17,684 nt of DNA from Avanaerovorax sp964442135 (lineage in GTDB: Bacteria > Bacillota > Clostridia > Peptostreptococcales > Anaerovoracaceae): NCBI GenBank assembly GCA_964442135.1, contig CAYTYN010000028.1, forward strand, positions 1-17,684, read 5' to 3'. The notes under the pieces are model-generated. The model was not told where the DNA came from, did no database searches, and saw only the letters and a list, made by a program, of their open reading frames with translations. Below, piece by piece: positions 13,846 to 17,684 of the stretch (position 1 is its first letter; each line of letters begins with the position of its first letter). The position numbers were made by a program, and so were the translations under genes.

Positions 13846-15689
13846 TGTTCGATATAAAGGAAAATCTAAAAAAACTCCCGGACTGCCCGGGAGTTTATAT
13901 GCATAAGGACGAGCTGGGCCAGGTGATTTACGTGGGCAAGGCGGTGTCTCTAAAGAATCGGGTGCGCCAGTACTTTCAAGCATCGGCTAATTCGAATCCG
14001 AAGGTGAGGGCCATGGTGTCTCATATAGCGGAGTTTGAGTATATAACCTGCGCTACTGAGATGGAGGCTTTGATTCTGGAGAACAACCTGATAAAAAAAT
14101 ACATGCCTAAGTACAACGTCCTCCTGCGAGACGACAAAACCTATCCTTACATTAAGGTGACCGCCTCCGAGGATTATCCCAGAGTGGTAAAGACTCGTCT
14201 CATAAAAAAGGACGGCGACAAGTACTTCGGCCCCTACAGCGATGCGGGAGCGGTGAATCTCATAGTGGATCTGATGAACGATATATACTCCCTGAAGAGG
14301 TGCTCCCTCACAGAGTTTCCCCCGGGTCACAGGCCGTGCCTCAATTACCACATTAAAAAGTGTACAGGAGTCTGTACGGGCAAGGCGGACAGAGAACGGT
14401 ACATGGCTGACGTTGAAAAGATTGTGGAATTTCTCAGCGGTCGGGAAAAGCCACTGATCAGGCATTTGAACGATCTGATGGAGGAGGCCTCAGACGCCAT
14501 GAGGTATGAGGATGCGGCTCTGTACAGGGATTACATCGCGGCAGCTGAGTCCATAGGGGAAAAGCAGCGGGTCACAATGATAAGCGATAAAGACCTGGAT
14601 GTGGTTCTTACGGTAAAAGACGAAAAGAATTCCTTCGTAGTGCTTTTCACCGTCAGAGACGGAAAGCTTTCGGGCAGGGAGACCTTTCAGGTTCAAAGCG
14701 CAGAGGTCGACGGAAGGGAAGAGATCACGGCCGAGTTCATTAAGCAGTATTACAGCCGGTGGGCGCAGGTGCCTCCTGAGATTTTGGTGGAAGCTCCGCT
14801 TCCCGAAAATGAGCTTCTTCAGGATTTTTTAAGCGGTCAGGGCAGAAGGGTCAGGATATTCGTGCCTCAAAAGGGGAACAAGAAGGAGCTCCTGTCTCTT
14901 GCCCAAAGTGACGTAATTGAGATGGTGAAGACCCTCGCCGACAAGGCACAGGCTAACAGGGACAAGGAGGCGGCCTTGAGCCGGGAGGTAAGCATGGTTC
15001 TTAAAGGAACCGGAATCCGGCTCGATGAAGGGATTAAGGAGGGTCCGTACCGGATCGAGGCCTACGATATTTCCAACACCAACGGAGTGGATTCCGTAGG
15101 CGCCATGGTGGTATTCGAGGGCATCAAAAAGGTCAGGAAGGATTACCGCCGGTTTAAGATAAAGACAGTGGAAGCCCCTGACGACTACGGCAGTCTGCAG
15201 GAGATGCTCTACCGCAGGTTCAAGAGAGCCAAGGAGGGCGATCCTGCCTTTGGGGTAATTCCCGACGCCATTTTCATGGACGGAGGACAGGGACAGGTCA
15301 CAGCCGCCCAAAAGGTTCTTGCCGCTATGAACCTCCAAATTCCCGTAGTGGGCATGGCCAAGGACGACAGCCACAGAACCCGATGTATAGTCTTCGCCGA
15401 CGGCAGGGAGTTAGACCTGAGGGAGCGGCCTGTTTTGTTCAAATACTGCGGCGCCATTCAGGAGGAGGTGCACCGCTTCGCCATAGACTATCACCGGAGC
15501 CTGAGAAATAAAAGAACCCTCCACTCTGTATTAGATGACGTCCCGGGCGTGGGAGAGGCCAGAAGGAATGCCCTCTTGAACCACTTTAAGACGGTCGAGG
15601 CTATAAAAAAGGCCACCGTATCCCAGCTGACGGAGGTTCCGTCCATAACGGAGAAGGTCGCCGCAAATATAGTGAATTACTTCAAATAG
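13845..15689 (+). CDS. uvrC: Excinuclease ABC subunit C
   Basis: Makes the 3' and 5' cuts around bulky DNA lesions with UvrA and UvrB. Domains in order over 614 residues: GIY-YIG nuclease (about 13-95; GVYMH, VIYVGKAVSLKNRVRQYF with R39, and EMEALILENNLIKKY); a cysteine cluster RC-x11-C-x7-C-x3-C like the iron-sulfur site described for E. coli UvrC; the UvrB-binding UVR motif LNDLMEEASDAMRYEDAA (about 205-225); the RNase H-like second nuclease (AYDISNTNGVDSVGAMVVFE, IFMDGGQGQVTAAQKVL, FAIDYHRSLRNKRTL); and a helix-hairpin-helix pair at the C-terminus (LDDVPGVGEARRNALL, VPSITEKVAANIVNYF). The start overlaps the upstream stop by one base, so it is translationally coupled; the nearby AAGAGAGAGAGG is a weak binding site. 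A terminator-like hairpin lies in codons 10-18. Confidence 0.97.
   Translation: MFDIKENLKKLPDCPGVYMHKDELGQVIYVGKAVSLKNRVRQYFQASANSNPKVRAMVSHIAEFEYITCATEMEALILENNLIKKYMPKYNVLLRDDKTYPYIKVTASEDYPRVVKTRLIKKDGDKYFGPYSDAGAVNLIVDLMNDIYSLKRCSLTEFPPGHRPCLNYHIKKCTGVCTGKADRERYMADVEKIVEFLSGREKPLIRHLNDLMEEASDAMRYEDAALYRDYIAAAESIGEKQRVTMISDKDLDVVLTVKDEKNSFVVLFTVRDGKLSGRETFQVQSAEVDGREEITAEFIKQYYSRWAQVPPEILVEAPLPENELLQDFLSGQGRRVRIFVPQKGNKKELLSLAQSDVIEMVKTLADKAQANRDKEAALSREVSMVLKGTGIRLDEGIKEGPYRIEAYDISNTNGVDSVGAMVVFEGIKKVRKDYRRFKIKTVEAPDDYGSLQEMLYRRFKRAKEGDPAFGVIPDAIFMDGGQGQVTAAQKVLAAMNLQIPVVGMAKDDSHRTRCIVFADGRELDLRERPVLFKYCGAIQEEVHRFAIDYHRSLRNKRTLHSVLDDVPGVGEARRNALLNHFKTVEAIKKATVSQLTEVPSITEKVAANIVNYFK
13872..13896 (+). 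promoter_or_regulatory. Terminator-like hairpin inside the start of uvrC
   Basis: AAACTCCCGG (13872-13881) and CCGGGAGTTT (13887-13896) form a perfect 10-bp stem with the loop ACTGC, beginning 28 bases after the uvrC start codon. It overlaps the codons for the conserved KLPDCPGVY motif. A-rich sequence precedes it and TTTATAT follows, so it has the look of a weak intrinsic attenuator. Confidence 0.45.
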
Positions 15690-15713
15690 TTTGCCTTACA
15701 GACGGTTTTCCGG

Positions 15714-15742
15714 TTGCGCAAGGGCTGTAAAAATGGTATATT
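15714..15742 (+). promoter_or_regulatory. Promoter of the DUF1292 gene
   Basis: TTGCGC (-35, 15714-15719, 4 of 6) and TATATT (-10, 15737-15742, 5 of 6) are 17 bp apart. TGG precedes the -10, giving an extended -10. The start point near 15749 leaves a 55-base leader. Confidence 0.62.
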
Positions 15743-15803
15743 CAAATGGGCGTGGAGGCTGCGCTCTTTGTAAGATATTGACTTTAACTGCAGGAGGAAT
15801 AAT

Positions 15804-16082
15804 ATGGCAGGAAATAAGAACTATGTTCAGGAGGATGTGGACATCATAACCTTGGAATTTGAAGACGGCGTCGAATTGGAATGTGAGATCATGGGCGTCT
15901 TCGACTGCGAAGGCAGCGAATATATTGCCCTCATTCCGCTGGATGATTCCGACGATGTTTACATCTACGGATATAAGGAAGTAGGCGACGACGAGTTCGA
16001 GCTTATCGACATTGAGGACGATGAACTCTTCAGCCGGGTGGTCGGGGAGTTTGACTCTATCATGGCCGAAGAAGAGGAATAA
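15804..16082 (+). CDS. DUF1292 family small acidic protein
   Basis: A 92-residue, strongly acidic protein (many D and E, ending AEEEE) of the DUF1292 / YrzB type found widely in Bacillota. The family pattern is seen as ITLEFEDGVELECEIMGVFD, then EYIALIPLDD, DVYIYGYKEVGDDEFELIDI and DDELFSRVVGEFDSIM, probably a small beta-rich fold. No catalytic motif, signal peptide or membrane segment is seen and the function is unknown. In other Bacillota relatives often lie near ruvX/yrrK and alaS; here it stands between uvrC and an oxidoreductase. The ATG has a very strong AGGAGG (15792-15797) six bases upstream, its own promoter and its own terminator, so it is a highly expressible single-gene unit. Confidence 0.9.
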   Translation: MAGNKNYVQEDVDIITLEFEDGVELECEIMGVFDCEGSEYIALIPLDDSDDVYIYGYKEVGDDEFELIDIEDDELFSRVVGEFDSIMAEEEE

Positions 16083-16101
16083 TAATCCGAAGATCTAAAG
16101 C

Positions 16102-16126
16102 GCCCCGTCTGTCGAAGGGGCTTTTT
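16102..16126 (+). terminator. Terminator after the DUF1292 gene
   Basis: GCCCC (16102-16106) pairs with GGGGC (16117-16121) over a 10-base loop, with a weaker continuation through AAAG before and CTTTTT after. TTTTT (16122-16126) follows the stem. The stem is short but GC-only, and it lies 20 bases after the stop codon. Confidence 0.75.
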
Positions 16127-16131
16127 CTATG

Positions 16132-16151
16132 GAGCCGGAATTTTCCGGCTC
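16132..16151 (+). promoter_or_regulatory. Hairpin just before the oxidoreductase ribosome binding site
   Basis: GAGCCGGA (16132-16139) and TCCGGCTC (16144-16151) form a perfect 8-bp stem with an ATTT loop. The Shine-Dalgarno AAAAGGTGAG of the next gene begins two bases later. It follows the terminator by only five bases and could regulate readthrough or translation, or insulate the start. Confidence 0.5.
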
Positions 16152-16166
16152 GAAAAGGTGAGAACC

Positions 16167-17555
16167 ATGAAAAAGTATGATATTATAATCGCCGGAGCGG
16201 GAGCCGGCGGTGTTTTCGCGGCTTACGAACTGACAAAATCCGCCTCCAAGGCTTCCGTTCTCATGATCGACAAAGGCGCGCCTCTGGAAAAGCGCCTATG
16301 CCCCATCAAAGCCGGCAAAACGGATAAATGCGTAAAGTGCAATCCGTGCCACATTATGAACGGGTACGGCGGTGCGGGAACTTTGTCCGACGGAAAGTAC
16401 AACATTACCACGGAATTCGGCGGAGACCTTCATAAATACGTAGGTGAGAGGCATGCCTTAGAGCTTATGGAGTACGTGGACGACGTGCTGTGCTCCATGG
16501 GAGGCAGCGAGGCAAGGCTTTACTCCACAGGAAATTCCGACCTTAAGACAAAGTGCCTTCAGCATGACCTGCACCTCCTCAGCGCGAAGGTCCGCCATCT
16601 GGGAACTGACAGGAACGTGCGCATATTGGAACGGATATACGATTTCATAAGGGACAGCATCGACATGCTCTTCTACACCACCATCGACGACGTAGAGAGG
16701 ACAGATGACGGATTTTCAGTGCGCACGTCGGGAGGTTCATCGGAGGGAGATGTCTTCGCCTGTAGGGATCTCATCCTTGCCACAGGCCGCTCCGGTTCAA
16801 AATGGATCTCCGGCATATGTGATAAGTTCGCCATAGAGCAGAAGAAGAACCAGGTGGATATCGGTGTCCGTGTGGAGCTGCCGGCAGAGGTCTTCAGGCA
16901 CATCACCGATGACGTTTACGAATCAAAGATAGTCTATAAGACGAAACAGTACAACGATTTAGTGCGTACCTTCTGCATGAATCCCTACGGGGAAGTGGTA
17001 TCGGAAAACACCAACGGTATCGTAACGGTAAACGGCCACAGCTACGCCGACGAAAGCCTTCATACGGAGAACACCAATTTTGCGCTGCTGGTATCCAACA
17101 AATTCACCGAACCATTTAAGGACAGCAACGAGTACGGCGAGTCCATAGCCAGGCTTTCGAACATGCTGGGAGGAGGAGTTCTGCTCCAGCGCTTCGGCGA
17201 TCTGGTAAAGGGCAGAAGAAGCAGTCAGCGCCGGATGGAGAAGTGCTTCACTAGGCCCACCCTAAACGCCACGGCAGGGGATCTTTCTCTGGTGATCCCA
17301 AAGCGCCAGCTCGATTCCATCATAGAGATGATCTACGCTCTGGATAAAATCGCTCCCGGCACCGCCAACGAGGACACTCTACTCTACGGCGTAGAGGTAA
17401 AGTTCTATAATTCCAAGGTTGAGGTCAACGAAAACCTGCAAACAGCGGTGCAGGGCCTTTACGCCATAGGGGACGGCTCCGGCGTCACCCATTCTCTGTC
17501 CCAGGCATCCGCCAGCGGGGTTCACGTCGCCCGGATACTGGCAGAGAGGTATTGA
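16167..17555 (+). CDS. FAD-dependent oxidoreductase, COG2509-type
   Basis: A 462-residue cytosolic flavoprotein of the uncharacterised FAD-dependent dehydrogenase family (COG2509). The N-terminal Rossmann motif YDIIIAGAGAGGVFAAYEL (4-22; GAGAGG) is followed by MIDKG, then a cysteine cluster C45, C55, C58, C61 (CPIKAGKTDKCVKCNPC) and the flavin-contact region GYGGAGTLSDGKYN. Later come LILATGRSG, the middle domain with VDIGVRVELPAE, KGRRSSQR, and the closing FAD motif LYAIGDGSGVTHSLSQASASG. The substrate is unknown. The ATG at 16167 is chosen because AAGGTGAG sits six bases upstream; an in-frame GTG at 16158 is part of that site. No clear promoter fits between the upstream terminator and the start, so it may depend on readthrough. 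Confidence 0.88.
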   Translation: MKKYDIIIAGAGAGGVFAAYELTKSASKASVLMIDKGAPLEKRLCPIKAGKTDKCVKCNPCHIMNGYGGAGTLSDGKYNITTEFGGDLHKYVGERHALELMEYVDDVLCSMGGSEARLYSTGNSDLKTKCLQHDLHLLSAKVRHLGTDRNVRILERIYDFIRDSIDMLFYTTIDDVERTDDGFSVRTSGGSSEGDVFACRDLILATGRSGSKWISGICDKFAIEQKKNQVDIGVRVELPAEVFRHITDDVYESKIVYKTKQYNDLVRTFCMNPYGEVVSENTNGIVTVNGHSYADESLHTENTNFALLVSNKFTEPFKDSNEYGESIARLSNMLGGGVLLQRFGDLVKGRRSSQRRMEKCFTRPTLNATAGDLSLVIPKRQLDSIIEMIYALDKIAPGTANEDTLLYGVEVKFYNSKVEVNENLQTAVQGLYAIGDGSGVTHSLSQASASGVHVARILAERY

Positions 17556-17640
17556 TGAAAAGGGCGCGGCGGCCGGACTGCTCTCCGATATTGACCGATT
17601 CGGACAGGGTACAGGCCGAACACAGATTATGACATTAAAA

Positions 17641-17672
17641 AATGACTCACACAACAGACTGTGTGAGTCATT
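17641..17672 (-). terminator. Strong hairpin terminator for a minus-strand gene off the right edge
   Basis: AATGACTCACACA (17641-17653) and TGTGTGAGTCATT (17660-17672) form a perfect 13-bp stem with the loop ACAGAC. On the minus strand the stem runs into TTTTTT (17642-17637), an ideal intrinsic terminator. On the plus strand only TTC follows, so it may also stop the oxidoreductase transcript but less well. The stretch 17556-17640 before it shows no gene. Confidence 0.8.
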
Positions 17673-17684
17673 CATCTGGTGGAG

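Overview
This is a chromosomal window from a bacterium of the Bacillota, most likely a clostridial anaerobe. The assignment rests on the gene set (a Gram-positive-type ftsH–coaX–dusB block, PucR-type regulator, DUF1292 protein, sporulator-type D,D-carboxypeptidase), strong AGGAGG-type ribosome binding sites, extended -10 promoters and roughly balanced base composition. It is a guess from family resemblance, not from a marker gene. Nothing suggests a phage, plasmid, CRISPR array, rRNA or tRNA.

Layout. Positions 1-467 (minus strand) hold the 5' part of an RsmJ-like rRNA methyltransferase gene that runs off the left edge. Divergent from it is tdk (thymidine kinase), followed one base later by tilS (tRNA-Ile lysidine synthetase). 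A strong promoter lying over the tilS stop codon starts a second unit: ftsH, a PucR-family regulator, coaX (type III pantothenate kinase) and dusB (tRNA dihydrouridine synthase). A 467-bp gene-free stretch then separates the convergent dusB and serA. It contains terminator-like hairpins and a compact 221-bp element with 11-bp perfect terminal inverted repeats, filled with alternating copies of TTTGGCT and AGCCAA(A).

The serA gene (minus) and serC (plus) diverge from a shared control region in which the two -35 boxes overlap, with two palindromes around the serA start point. serC overlaps by one base a gene for an archaeal-type phosphoglycerate mutase / proposed homoserine kinase. Next come a D-alanyl-D-alanine carboxypeptidase gene and uvrC, again with a one-base overlap. 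After a new promoter there is a small acidic DUF1292 protein gene, a clear terminator, and an FAD-dependent oxidoreductase of the COG2509 type. The window ends in a 13-bp perfect hairpin oriented as a terminator for a minus-strand gene beyond the right edge.

How the genes fit together: SerA and SerC give phosphoserine from 3-phosphoglycerate. The gene fused to serC by overlap belongs to a superfamily that handles 3-phosphoglycerate or phosphorylated amino-acid precursors. No serB is present, so this gene is the most interesting functional question. The rest is housekeeping: RNA modification (RsmJ, TilS, DusB), CoA synthesis, nucleotide salvage, membrane proteolysis, wall maturation and DNA repair. 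The least explained objects are the 8389-8609 repeat element, the serA/serC control region and the cysteine-rich COG2509 oxidoreductase.
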